The notes beneath the pieces were generated by a model. It worked only from the letters and a program-made list of their open reading frames with translations. It was not told where the DNA came from and searched no databases. This document shows positions 37,197 through 45,205 of a stretch of 64,000 nt of DNA, one piece after another. The first letter of the stretch is position 1. Every line of letters begins with the position of its first letter. The position numbers and the translations under genes were made by a program. Source of the stretch: Sphingobium aromaticiconvertens (GTDB lineage: Bacteria; Pseudomonadota; Alphaproteobacteria; Sphingomonadales; Sphingomonadaceae); the NCBI RefSeq assembly GCF_037154075.1, contig NZ_JBANRJ010000001.1, forward strand, positions 1,359,501 through 1,423,500, given 5' to 3'.

Positions 37197-37676
37197 ATGG
37201 GCAATTTCAAGATCGGCGAACTCGCCGCCGCCGCGGGCGTGGGCCGCGACACGATCCGCTATTATGAGCGGATGGGCTTGCTGCGCGAGCCCGCGCGCAC
37301 GGCGGCGGGCTACCGGCTCTACGACGCGACCGACCTCGAGCGCGTCAATTTCATCCGCTCGGCGCAGGAGCTTGGCTTCACACTCGAGCAGGCCCGGAAG
37401 TTGCTGGCGCTCAGGGCGTCGGACACCGCGCATGCCCAGGCCGTGCTCGATATCACGCTCGCCAAGATCGCGGATGCCGAAGCCCGGCTCGAGCGCCTGT
37501 CCGATATCCGCGACATGCTGCGGATGCTCGCCGATGAATGCCCGGGTGAAGTACCCGTCTCCGATTGCCCGATCCTCGCCTTCCTGACGGCGCGGCGGAA
37601 AGACCAGCAGCATGACAAGAAACTTCAGGCAGCGCAGGACGAACGATCATCACTAGCGAAAGGGGTTTTGTCATGA
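37197..37676 (+). CDS. cueR: MerR-family copper-responsive regulator, CueR-like
   Basis: This 159-residue regulator starts MGNFKIGELA, followed by VGRDTIRYYERMGLL, the MerR DNA-binding domain. A long dimer helix precedes the metal-loop region ECPGEVPVSDCPIL, whose two cysteines with a seven-residue spacing fit the Cu(I)/Ag(I) loop of CueR. The ATG at 37197 lies immediately after a MerR-type promoter. It probably senses cytosolic Cu(I) and activates the promoters at 36610 and 37152. Its stop overlaps the next gene. Confidence 0.87.
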   Translation: MGNFKIGELAAAAGVGRDTIRYYERMGLLREPARTAAGYRLYDATDLERVNFIRSAQELGFTLEQARKLLALRASDTAHAQAVLDITLAKIADAEARLERLSDIRDMLRMLADECPGEVPVSDCPILAFLTARRKDQQHDKKLQAAQDERSSLAKGVLS

Positions 37677-37894
37677 CGAAAATGCGTTTGATCGCCGTCC
37701 TCACGCCGGCGCTGCTTCTGGGCGCCTGTGTGACCACGCGGCCGACCTCGGCGCAGGTCGAGAGTTGCCGGGCGATGGAGGGCAATATGGGTCTCCAGAC
37801 GCCGCATGATCATGGCGAGATGAAGGGGCAGGGGCGCAACCCGATGAACCTCTCGCACGACCGGTGCCTTCAGATCCTGCGCAACGCGCAATGA
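37673..37894 (+). CDS. Small lipoprotein of the copper island
   Basis: A 73-residue protein with a lipobox LLLGAC after a short signal sequence. The rest has NMGLQTPHDHGEMKGQG, with His and Met that could bind metal. It overlaps the cueR stop by ATGA and is followed by a strong hairpin. No family recognised. Confidence 0.6.
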   Translation: MTKMRLIAVLTPALLLGACVTTRPTSAQVESCRAMEGNMGLQTPHDHGEMKGQGRNPMNLSHDRCLQILRNAQ

Positions 37895-37898
37895 TCGG

Positions 37899-37926
37899 GT
37901 CCGGGCGCCATCCCTGGCGCCCGGAC
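37899..37926 (+). terminator. Strong hairpin after cueR and the first lipoprotein gene
   Basis: Perfect 12-base arms GTCCGGGCGCCA and TGGCGCCCGGAC enclose a TCCC loop and are followed by ACAGTTTTC, the form of an intrinsic terminator. It starts five bases after the stop at 37894. It would make the downstream genes depend on partial readthrough or a promoter of their own. Confidence 0.6.
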
Positions 37927-37952
37927 ACAGTTTTCAAGCCAAGGAGCAAGCT

Positions 37953-38273
37953 ATGATCAACCATGCGAAAAAAGCCCTTCCGCTTGTCGGCGGAAGCCTG
38001 TTGCTGGCGCTCGCGCTTTCGGGCTGCGACCGCCAGGCCGACCAGACGGTGCCGCCCGCGGCGAACAGCGTCGCCGCCACCCCGGTCCTGACCGACAGCG
38101 GCAACGCTGCAGACGCGGCGCCGATGGACGCGATGAGCAACCAGGCCGAGATGGAGCGGCATCACCGTCAGGCGATGGACCATGACGCGATGCGCGCCGG
38201 GGCCGGCAACCAGACCGTGCCGGCACCCGATCCCGCGCCGAGCAATTCGGCGATGCCGATGAAGGATATGTAA
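37953..38273 (+). CDS. Met/His-rich lipoprotein of the copper island
   Basis: This 106-residue protein has the signal sequence LVGGSLLLALALSGC (lipobox LSGC). The mature chain is low-complexity with many Met and His: PMDAMSNQAEMERHHRQAMD and SAMPMKDM. It looks like a periplasmic Cu(I)-buffering lipoprotein. It precedes the reductase gene by 17 bases and probably starts that operon. Confidence 0.65.
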   Translation: MINHAKKALPLVGGSLLLALALSGCDRQADQTVPPAANSVAATPVLTDSGNAADAAPMDAMSNQAEMERHHRQAMDHDAMRAGAGNQTVPAPDPAPSNSAMPMKDM

Positions 38274-38290
38274 GCGCGCTGAAAAAGGGG

Positions 38291-40207
38291 ATGAGGATGT
38301 CCAGGCGGATCAGCCTTCGACGCTTGAGCCTCGGCTGCGCAATCGCTCTCAGCCTGTCCGCGAGCGCGGGCGCGCAGGAGGGCGGGGATCATGCCGCGCA
38401 TCATGGCGCAGGCATGCCGGCCGGCGGGGGCATGTCCGCACCGGCAGAGCCGGGGTCGTCGGACATGGCGAAGATGATGAACCCCATGATGGATCGCATG
38501 ATCAATGGGGAAGGGGAGAATGAGCACGGCCACGAATCGCGCCGGACCGGCTTCATCTCGCAGCTGCTCGCCTTTCCCGCGCTCGACGAAGCGGCAAGGC
38601 AGCGGGTCGCTGCGCAGGCTGGCGAACGGGTAAGCACGGGCCTGGCGATGATCAACGCCGCCTCGGCCGACGGCGCGCGTGCAACCACGGTCTCAGCCCG
38701 GCTCGATGCGGCGCGGCGCCTGCGCGAGGGAACCGACCTGTTCCGCTCCGGCACCGCCGCGCAGGGCGCGATCGGCGGCTTGCAGCCGCCCCGGGAGGTC
38801 GGGCTTGCCTGGCTGCGCGATCAGCTCGACATCGACCAGGCCGCGCCCGGCCATGCCGGTCACTGGTTCGGCATCTCGCCCTCGCACCTGCTTCTCATGC
38901 TGTTCCTGGGGCTGGTGAGCGCCACGCTGATCGCGCTGCAGATCTTCCGCCTGCGGCGGATCGGAGCGATCGCCGGCGGTGTCGCCACCGCCAAGGTTCC
39001 AGCAAAACCGGAGCCGACGGCTGCCCCTCCCGCTACCAGGGTTGCGCCCGCGCCTGCACCCGTTGCCGACAGCGCTGGGCTCGCGCCGAGCAATGCGGCC
39101 GCACCCGGTGGGGCTTCGCTGCGCAAGCCCAAAAGCTGGGCGGGGCAGCTGCGCGTGGTCCAGATCGTGCGAGAGACGCCGAGCGTGCTGACCTTCCGGC
39201 TCGCGGACCCGGCCGCCGACCGGCTGCCGTTCGACTTCCTGCCGGGCCAGTTTCTGCAGGTTGAGGTAGAGCCCGAAGCGGGCAAGACCGCGCGCCGTTC
39301 CTACACGATCGCCTCTTCGCCGACCCAGCGGGCCTATGTCGAGCTGACGGTCAAGCGCGAGGAGCAGGGCGTGGTCTCGCGACATCTGCACGACAAGGTC
39401 GTCGCCGACGATCTGCTGAAGGTCAGCGGACCGTTCGGCGCCTTCACCTTCACGGGAACGGATGCGCAGAGCATCGTGCTGATCGCGGGCGGGGTCGGCA
39501 TCACCCCGATGATGTCGGTGCTGCGCTATCTCACCGACACCGCGTGGAAGGGCGATATCTTCTTCTTCTACGGCGCACGGTCGACCGAGGAATTCGTGTT
39601 CCGCGACGAGCTCGAGCGGCTCGAACGCCGCTTTCCCAACCTCCATGTCGTCGCCGCGATGCAGCGCGCGCCCGGCACCGTCTGGATGGGCCCCGAAGGG
39701 CCGATCACCCGCGAGATGATCCTGGCTGCGGTGCCGGAGATCGCGAGCCGGCGGATCCATATGTGCGGCCCGCCGGCGATGATGGGCGCGATGCGCGGCG
39801 TGCTGGCGGAGCTCGGCGTCCCCGAAGCGCAGCTGCACACCGAGGCGTTCGGTCCGGCCTCGCTGCCGGCCGACCACGAGGATCTCGAGGTCAAGCCCGC
39901 GCCCGCGCCAGCGGATAAGCCGGCCCCGAGCGCCGAGGTGGCGCCGAGCACGGTGACCTTCTCCGTGTCGGGGGTGTCGGCGGCCTTGCCCGCGGACGAG
40001 ACCGTGCTGGAGGCGGCCGAGGGCGCGGGCGTCGAGATCCCCTATGCCTGCCGTGCGGGCACATGCGGCGCCTGTGTCGTCAAGCTACTGCAGGGCGAGG
40101 TGACGATGGAGGTCGAGTCCGGCCTTGCGCCCGCCGACAAGGCGCAAGGCTATGTGCTCGCGTGCCAGGCGAAGGGAACGGGCACGCCACTCGTGGTCGA
40201 AGCCTGA
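38291..40207 (+). CDS. Membrane-anchored FAD/NAD(P)H reductase with [2Fe-2S] domain and Met/His-rich periplasmic head
   Basis: This 638-residue protein has an unusual architecture. A signal-like N-terminus is followed by a Met/His-rich stretch (about 32-80; DHAAHHGAGM and MAKMMNPMMDRM), a helical region to about 195 and one membrane helix (about 198-219, then RLRR, so the C-terminus faces the cytosol). A Pro/Ala linker leads to a ferredoxin-NADP reductase module: RRSYTIASSP at 335-344 (FAD), GGVGITPMMS at 400-409 and MCGPPAMM at 491-498 (NAD(P)H). A plant-type ferredoxin domain with Cys587, 592, 595 and 625 ends the protein. It should take electrons from cytosolic NAD(P)H and pass them to a membrane partner. 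The next gene overlaps its stop and encodes a di-heme-type membrane protein. Start 38291 or 38297. Confidence 0.85.
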   Translation: MRMSRRISLRRLSLGCAIALSLSASAGAQEGGDHAAHHGAGMPAGGGMSAPAEPGSSDMAKMMNPMMDRMINGEGENEHGHESRRTGFISQLLAFPALDEAARQRVAAQAGERVSTGLAMINAASADGARATTVSARLDAARRLREGTDLFRSGTAAQGAIGGLQPPREVGLAWLRDQLDIDQAAPGHAGHWFGISPSHLLLMLFLGLVSATLIALQIFRLRRIGAIAGGVATAKVPAKPEPTAAPPATRVAPAPAPVADSAGLAPSNAAAPGGASLRKPKSWAGQLRVVQIVRETPSVLTFRLADPAADRLPFDFLPGQFLQVEVEPEAGKTARRSYTIASSPTQRAYVELTVKREEQGVVSRHLHDKVVADDLLKVSGPFGAFTFTGTDAQSIVLIAGGVGITPMMSVLRYLTDTAWKGDIFFFYGARSTEEFVFRDELERLERRFPNLHVVAAMQRAPGTVWMGPEGPITREMILAAVPEIASRRIHMCGPPAMMGAMRGVLAELGVPEAQLHTEAFGPASLPADHEDLEVKPAPAPADKPAPSAEVAPSTVTFSVSGVSAALPADETVLEAAEGAGVEIPYACRAGTCGACVVKLLQGEVTMEVESGLAPADKAQGYVLACQAKGTGTPLVVEA

Positions 40208-40935
40208 TGCGCGAACGCAGCGACATCGCCGTCGGCCTGCTGGTCGCGTTCCTGCTGCTGTTCCCGTTCGGCTACCTCGTGCATGTGTCACCGCGCTTTC
40301 CGGGCAGCCTCGCTGGCGGGATCATCGGGATCGCAGCGCTCGTGCTGATGCTGCTGACGCTTCCCTATGTCGCGGCCAAGCACATCGCCTGGGTCGACAA
40401 GCTGCTCTCCCGGCTCGTCAGCAAGCCGACCCTGCTCGCCATCCACATCTATGCCGGCGTGCTGGCGCCGATCCTGGGTCTGGTCCACGCCGCGCACAAG
40501 CTCGAAAGCCCGGTCGGACTGCTTCTGACCGTCCTCCTGCTGATGACGGTCATCACCGGCTTCATCGGCCGTTACCTGCTTGCCCAGCTTGGTCGGGCGC
40601 TGCGCGGACGCAGGTCGGAACTGGCCTCGCTTCGCGCCGCCTTCCTCGAGGAGCCGGCGGCGCCGACGCAGGCCGATACCGCAGCCGCGCCGCTGTCGGG
40701 CTGGAAGCGCTATCTGTTCGTCGCCGGGGATGCGCCCGCGGGCCAGCACCCCCAGGACAAGGCGGGGATCGCCGCGGCGCTGGCCGATACCGAATTCGCG
40801 ATCCGCGCCGAAGAGGCAACCAACACCCTGTTCGCGCGATGGCGGTTCCTGCACATCCTGCTGGGCTGTCTCATCTTCGCGCTGCTCGCGCTCCACGTCG
40901 GCGCGGCGATCTATTACGGGCTGCGCTGGCTATGA
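40207..40935 (+). CDS. Five-helix membrane protein, ferric-reductase-like b-type cytochrome
   Basis: A 242-residue protein with about five hydrophobic helices and a large charged loop between the fourth and fifth. The third helix contains HIYAGVLAPILGLVH and the fifth HILLGCLIFALLALH. Each has two histidines separated by exactly 13 residues, the spacing that binds two stacked b hemes in ferric reductases and NADPH oxidases. I infer a transmembrane di-heme conduit whose flavin module is the separate upstream protein. The ATG overlaps the previous stop by one base and the stop overlaps the next start by 4 nt. No database name is known to me. Confidence 0.72.
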   Translation: MRERSDIAVGLLVAFLLLFPFGYLVHVSPRFPGSLAGGIIGIAALVLMLLTLPYVAAKHIAWVDKLLSRLVSKPTLLAIHIYAGVLAPILGLVHAAHKLESPVGLLLTVLLLMTVITGFIGRYLLAQLGRALRGRRSELASLRAAFLEEPAAPTQADTAAAPLSGWKRYLFVAGDAPAGQHPQDKAGIAAALADTEFAIRAEEATNTLFARWRFLHILLGCLIFALLALHVGAAIYYGLRWL

Positions 40936-41654
40936 GCTGGCAGCGTCTTTCCTACGCCGTCTTCATCGCAGCCCTGCTGGTGATGGTCGCCGCGGTCGCG
41001 ATCCGGATGCGATCGGACGCGCCTAGGGATGCCGGCCTGGTGGCGCAGCTCGTCTCGCCCGGCCCGCTCTCGAGCGCGCACCAGTCCTTCGCCGGCCAAT
41101 GCACGGCCTGTCACACGCCGGGCAAGGGCGTCGAAACCCGGACCTGTCTCACCTGCCATGCAGGCACGGATTTCGGGACGAAGCAGTCGACGCAGTTCCA
41201 CGCGAAAGCGACGCAGTGCACCTCCTGCCACGTCGAACATGAGGGAGAGCGCGGCATCATCCGCATGGATCACGCCGCGTTGCTCGACATGGCGAAGTGG
41301 CGGCAGCCGTTGGCGGGCATGTCGACAAACATTCGAAGCCTGACCCCCGAGACCGCGCTCAATTGCGCGAGCTGCCATGCGTTCCGCGATCCGCACCAGG
41401 GCCTGTTCGGCACCGACTGCGCGAGCTGCCACAAGACCGACAGCTGGAAGATCGCCAATTATCGCCATCCGTCGGTCAATTCGACGCAGTGCGCCGAGTG
41501 CCACAAGGCGCCGCCCAGTCACTTCATGGAGCATTTCAGCATGGTCTCGCAGCGCGCAGCCGGATCGAAGGCGCGCGTCGACCAATGCTATGCCTGTCAC
41601 GCCACCGACAGCTTCAACAATATCCGCAAGCGAGGCTGGTATGATCACCATTGA
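40932..41654 (+). CDS. Membrane-anchored heptaheme cytochrome c
   Basis: This 240-residue protein has an N-terminal anchor (LSYAVFIAALLVMVAAVAI) and seven CxxCH motifs: CTACH, CLTCH, CTSCH, CASCH, CASCH, CAECH and CYACH. Extra histidines between them can serve as second ligands. It is placed in the periplasm and resembles cytochrome c3/c7-type multiheme proteins. Coupled translation with the di-heme protein (4-nt overlap) makes it the likely electron acceptor on the outside. Its terminal acceptor cannot be read from the sequence; Cu(II), oxygen or another metal oxyanion are possibilities. Confidence 0.88.
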   Translation: MSWQRLSYAVFIAALLVMVAAVAIRMRSDAPRDAGLVAQLVSPGPLSSAHQSFAGQCTACHTPGKGVETRTCLTCHAGTDFGTKQSTQFHAKATQCTSCHVEHEGERGIIRMDHAALLDMAKWRQPLAGMSTNIRSLTPETALNCASCHAFRDPHQGLFGTDCASCHKTDSWKIANYRHPSVNSTQCAECHKAPPSHFMEHFSMVSQRAAGSKARVDQCYACHATDSFNNIRKRGWYDHH

Positions 41655-42084
41655 GGCCGACTGGCTGAGCGCCTTCTTCCGGCTCGCGGTGATCGGCCTG
41701 GAACTGGCGGGTACGCTGACCATCCTGGTCGGCGCGGGGCTCGCAACCTTTCTGTTTGCGCGGCGGGCGAGGGCGGGCGACCGGACCGAGGCCTATAGCG
41801 CGTTCCGCTCGGCGCTCGGCCGCAGCATCCTGCTCGGCCTGGAATTCCTGGTCGCCGGCGACATCGTCAAGTCGCTGGTGATCAACCCGACGCTCGACGA
41901 TCTCATCGTGCTGGCAGGGCTGGTGCTGGTGCGGACCTTCCTGAGCATCTCGCTCGGGGTCGAGATCAACGGCCACTGGCCTTGGGAGGAAACCCGGATG
42001 GCGCGGGAGAAGGCACGCGCGGCGTGGGATGGGTCGCCTGCGACGGCTGAGGCCGCCGGATGCGGTACAGCGCTCAAGGGATAG
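41641..42084 (+). CDS. DUF1622 family membrane protein
   Basis: This 147-residue protein has three hydrophobic helices (FFRLAVIGLELAGTLTILVGAG, ILLGLEFLVAGDIVKSLV and LIVLAGLVLVRTFLSISLG) and the conserved loop GLEFLVAGDIVKSLV with EINGHWPW at the end, matching DUF1622. The function is unknown. The start at 41641 overlaps the heptaheme gene by 14 nt, so it belongs to the same operon. Confidence 0.82.
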   Translation: MITIEADWLSAFFRLAVIGLELAGTLTILVGAGLATFLFARRARAGDRTEAYSAFRSALGRSILLGLEFLVAGDIVKSLVINPTLDDLIVLAGLVLVRTFLSISLGVEINGHWPWEETRMAREKARAAWDGSPATAEAAGCGTALKG

Positions 42085-42101
42085 CAGATGGGAGGTGCAT
42101 G

Positions 42102-42539
42102 ATGATCGAGAGACGCGAATTGCTGATGGCCGGCGCCGGCCTTGCCGCCGCTGGAACGCTGGCTGTGCCGGCGGCGGGGCAGCAGCATCCAATGGAAGGG
42201 ATGGCGATGTCGATGACGGACTGCATCGACGATTGCGTGGCTTCGCACCGCATGTGCCTGGAGACCGCCACCTGGCTGACCAAGCGAGGCGGCGCGTCAG
42301 CCACGGCGTCGCTGATCGCCATGCTGAACGACTGTGCGGAACTGTGCCAGGCGTCCGCCAACTCGATGCTGCGCGAATCCCCCCTCCATACCATCCTGTG
42401 TCGCGCCTGCGCTGACGCCTGCGAACGATGTGCGCGGGAATGCCTGAGCCACGTCGTGGACGAGCGGATGAAGCGTTGCTCGGCTACCTGCAAGGACTGC
42501 GCCGCCAGCTGTCGGATGATGGCGGACATGGCGAGCTGA
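42102..42539 (+). CDS. Four-helix-bundle copper-storage protein, Csp-like (Tat-exported)
   Basis: A protein of about 145 residues. ATG 42102 is six bases after GGAGG; ATG 42099 is the alternative. The leader ERRELLMAGAGLAAAGTLA has the twin arginines of a Tat signal, as in Csp1. The mature helices are studded with cysteines in C-x3-C and related spacing: CIDDCVASHRMC, CAELC, CRACADACERCARECL and CSATCKDCAASCRMM. These line the bundle core and bind many Cu(I) ions in Csp proteins. It ends the plus-strand copper operon. Confidence 0.88.
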   Translation: MIERRELLMAGAGLAAAGTLAVPAAGQQHPMEGMAMSMTDCIDDCVASHRMCLETATWLTKRGGASATASLIAMLNDCAELCQASANSMLRESPLHTILCRACADACERCARECLSHVVDERMKRCSATCKDCAASCRMMADMAS

Positions 42540-42685
42540 GTTTCCTCGGACACGCCCAGGCGTAGTGGGGTCAAGCAGATCCGGCACTATTGAAGCGATC
42601 CGTCGGCTCCACAATGTGGGGCCGCTGCGAAGCTGGGTCGTATGGGTGCGAAAGCGGGACTGGTTAAGGATCGGCGGTAGCGCAT

Positions 42686-43432
42686 CTAGACCAGCCAGGC
42701 AGCGATCGCGCCAACCACCGACTTGGTTTCGGCAACGTCGCGGACTCGCACGGTATCCAGCCCGAGGTGCTTGGCCGGATAATCATTTCCGCCCGGGAAG
42801 ATCGCGTCACCGAAGAAGATCATCTCGTCGAGTGCGACGCCGGTCTGCTCGGAAAGGCGCTTAAGGCCATAGGCCTTGTCTATGCCTTCGCGGGTGATGT
42901 CGATCGATGTCGCCCCGCCGATATTGATGGCAAAGCCTGGCAGCAACGGCTGGAGCAGGGCCTGCAATTTCTTGCGCTTGGCGTGATCCGGATCCCACGT
43001 GTCCTTGGCCTCGAGCGGCGCCTGCTGACCGAGCGCGGAGAATGTGATCTGGCTGCCGCGATCCTCGATCTGCTCGCCCCAGATGTTCTCGTTTGCATAG
43101 CCCGCCTGCTCGACCGCCTTGGTCAGTGCTTCGCGGATGCGCTGGCTTTCGTCGCCGGTGAACAGATCGGCATAGATACGCGTCCATTGGCCGTCGGCGT
43201 GACGATAGAGCTTGGTGCCCGTGGTCGGCTGGATGATGAAATTGTCGAGCCGCGCCCGGGCAGGCATGCGTGACACCACCTGTTTCTCGAATTGCGGCCA
43301 GTCGCCTCCGGAGATGATCGCTACCATCGTCACGTCGAGCAGGCGGGTAAGCAGATCCGCCATTTCATCGTCGAGCGGCTGCTTGCTGAGCGCGAGCGTT
43401 CCGTCGAGGTCGAAAGCGGCCAGTCGCTTCAT
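42686..43432 (-). CDS. HAD-superfamily phosphatase, phosphomannomutase-like (HAD-IIB)
   Basis: This 248-residue protein starts MKRLAAFDLDGTLA (nucleophile Asp in DLDGT). It has AIISGG (motif II), the cap segment QPTTGTKLYR and FFGDAIFPGGND (motif IV metal ligands), as in eukaryotic-type phosphomannomutase/sugar phosphatases. It should act on a phosphosugar. It is the last gene of the long pentose-phosphate operon and follows a decayed HAD gene. Confidence 0.85.
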   Translation of the reverse strand: MKRLAAFDLDGTLALSKQPLDDEMADLLTRLLDVTMVAIISGGDWPQFEKQVVSRMPARARLDNFIIQPTTGTKLYRHADGQWTRIYADLFTGDESQRIREALTKAVEQAGYANENIWGEQIEDRGSQITFSALGQQAPLEAKDTWDPDHAKRKKLQALLQPLLPGFAINIGGATSIDITREGIDKAYGLKRLSEQTGVALDEMIFFGDAIFPGGNDYPAKHLGLDTVRVRDVAETKSVVGAIAAWLV

Positions 43433-43433
43433 G

Positions 43434-43766
43434 ATGATCTCCCACAAGCGGCAGCAGAAATGCGTCGATGGCATCGGCGATGCCATCTTTGTCGTTGCTG
43501 GTTGAAATGTAGTGCGCTGCGCTACGGATCTCCTCAGGCGTCTTGCCCATGGCGATCGATAGCCCGGTGCGCACGAGCAAAGGGCAGGTCATTGGGCATG
43601 TGGCCGAGCGCCCGCGCCAGGGCATCGACGCCAGCTCGCTTGTTGGCATAGGAGTTGGTGATGTCCAGATAGTAGGTCCGCGACCGGGCAGTCGTCGCCG
43701 ACGCCAGGCTCTTGTCCTTGCGAACCAAAGTCCGTCGATGTCGGAGATGACGAGGCCAAGCATCAT
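43434..43766 (-). pseudogene. Decayed Cof-type HAD phosphatase
   Basis: The gene starts LGLVISDIDG at 43766 and loses frame by one base within the DIDGT motif; TLVRKDKSLASATT follows in another frame. It then jumps to TYYLDITNSYANKRAGVDAL, which in Cof proteins lies some 150 residues later, so the cap domain is deleted. Another shift separates HMPNDLP from TGLSIAMGKTPEEIRSAAHYIS. All the pieces belong to a sucrose-phosphatase-like HAD enzyme. Its start overlaps the zwf stop. Confidence 0.78.
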
Positions 43767-45199
43767 TGGCCGATCCTGTGCCAGAAGCGGCCATCGCGTT
43801 CGAGTAGGGCATCTGCGCCGGCCGGGCCGGCGCTGCCTGGTGCATAGGATTCAAGCCTGCCCTTGCCCTTGGCCCAGTGATCGAGGATCGGCTGGACCGC
43901 GGCCCAGCCCGCCTCGATCTGCTCGGCGCGCTGGAACAATGTCTGGTCGCCGGTCATCATGTCATAGAGCAAGGTTTCGTAGCCGGTCCGGCCCGACAGC
44001 TTGAAGTGGTCGGCATAAGTGAAATCGAGCGTTGTTCCTGCGGTCTTGATCACTGGACCCGGTTTCTTGACCAGCATGTCTAAGACGATGCTTTCGTCCG
44101 GCTGCAGCTGGAAGATCAGGCGATTGGCTGGCAGGCGGTCGATCGGACAATCGCGGAATAAAGCGTAGGGCACTGCCTTGAACGTGACGACGATCTCCGT
44201 ATCGCGCGCTGCCAGCGCCTTGCCGGTGCGCAGGTAGAAGGGCACGCCGGCCCAGCGCCAGGTGTCGACTTCCAGCTTCAGTGCGACATAGGTCTCGGTC
44301 CTGCTGTCGGCAGCGACATCCGGGACCTTACGATAGGCCGGCACGTTGCGGCTGCCGACACGGCCCTTGCCATATTGGCCGCGCACTGCGCAGACTGCGG
44401 TGGGCTTGCGGATCGCGCGCAACACCTTGGCCTTTTCGTCGCGGATCGCGTCGGCATCGAAGCTGTTGGGCGGCTCCATCGCGATCATCGCCAGCAGCTG
44501 GAACAGATGGTTGGGGACCATGTCGCGGAGCGCGCCGGTTGCATCGTAGAAAGATCCGCGCGATCCGACCTCGACCGTCTCGGCGGCGGTGATCTGGACA
44601 TGGTCGATATAGCGATTGTTCCACACCGCTTCGAACCATTGGTTGGCGAAGCGCGCGACCAGGATGTTCTGGACAGTTTCCTTTCCCAGGAAATGGTCGA
44701 GCCGGTAGATCTGGCTTTCCGGGAGCAAGGCGAGGATTCGGGCGTCAAGCGCCTTGGCCGAGGCGAGGTCGTGGCCGAACGGCTTTTCGATCGCGACGCG
44801 GCGGAACCGACTGCCCGCTTCCGCCATCAGGCCTTTGGCGGCAAGCTTTTCGACGATGGCGCCGAAGAATTGCGCCGGCGTGGCAAGGTAGAAGACCGCG
44901 CTTCGGTCGCCCAACGCCTGGGCGACATCGTCGAACACCCGGTCTGCGGTGAAATCGCCCTGGAGGTAGGCGATGCGCTTGCGCAGATCACGCCAGCAAT
45001 CGCCCTCGGTCGCGAACTTATCCAGGCTGGCGCGCAACGTCTCGTCATCGCCATCGCTGCGGCCGATGCCGAGGATGGTGAATTCCTTTCCCAGTAATCC
45101 GTCGGTGCACAGATTGGTGACGGCGGGGACCAGCAGGCGGCGGGTCAGGTCCCCGGTCGCGCCGAAAATGACCAGAGTGGCGGGTGGGGCCGTCTTCAT
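43763..45199 (-). CDS. zwf: Glucose-6-phosphate dehydrogenase
   Basis: This 478-residue enzyme has the nucleotide-binding IFGATGDLTRRLL at the N-terminus and the active-site segment YRLDHFLGKETVQN with the catalytic histidine. It oxidises glucose 6-phosphate to 6-phosphogluconolactone with NADP+ as the usual acceptor. Length is normal. It stands six bases downstream of gnd. No separate lactonase gene is present in the operon. Confidence 0.95.
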   Translation of the reverse strand: MKTAPPATLVIFGATGDLTRRLLVPAVTNLCTDGLLGKEFTILGIGRSDGDDETLRASLDKFATEGDCWRDLRKRIAYLQGDFTADRVFDDVAQALGDRSAVFYLATPAQFFGAIVEKLAAKGLMAEAGSRFRRVAIEKPFGHDLASAKALDARILALLPESQIYRLDHFLGKETVQNILVARFANQWFEAVWNNRYIDHVQITAAETVEVGSRGSFYDATGALRDMVPNHLFQLLAMIAMEPPNSFDADAIRDEKAKVLRAIRKPTAVCAVRGQYGKGRVGSRNVPAYRKVPDVAADSRTETYVALKLEVDTWRWAGVPFYLRTGKALAARDTEIVVTFKAVPYALFRDCPIDRLPANRLIFQLQPDESIVLDMLVKKPGPVIKTAGTTLDFTYADHFKLSGRTGYETLLYDMMTGDQTLFQRAEQIEAGWAAVQPILDHWAKGKGRLESYAPGSAGPAGADALLERDGRFWHRIGQ

Positions 45200-45205
45200 G
45201 GGAGC

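Noticed and set aside
40125..40931. Upstream extension of the heptaheme cytochrome frame
   Set aside because: The extension overlaps two well-supported genes and is Arg/Pro-rich; ATG 40932 directly begins the membrane anchor.
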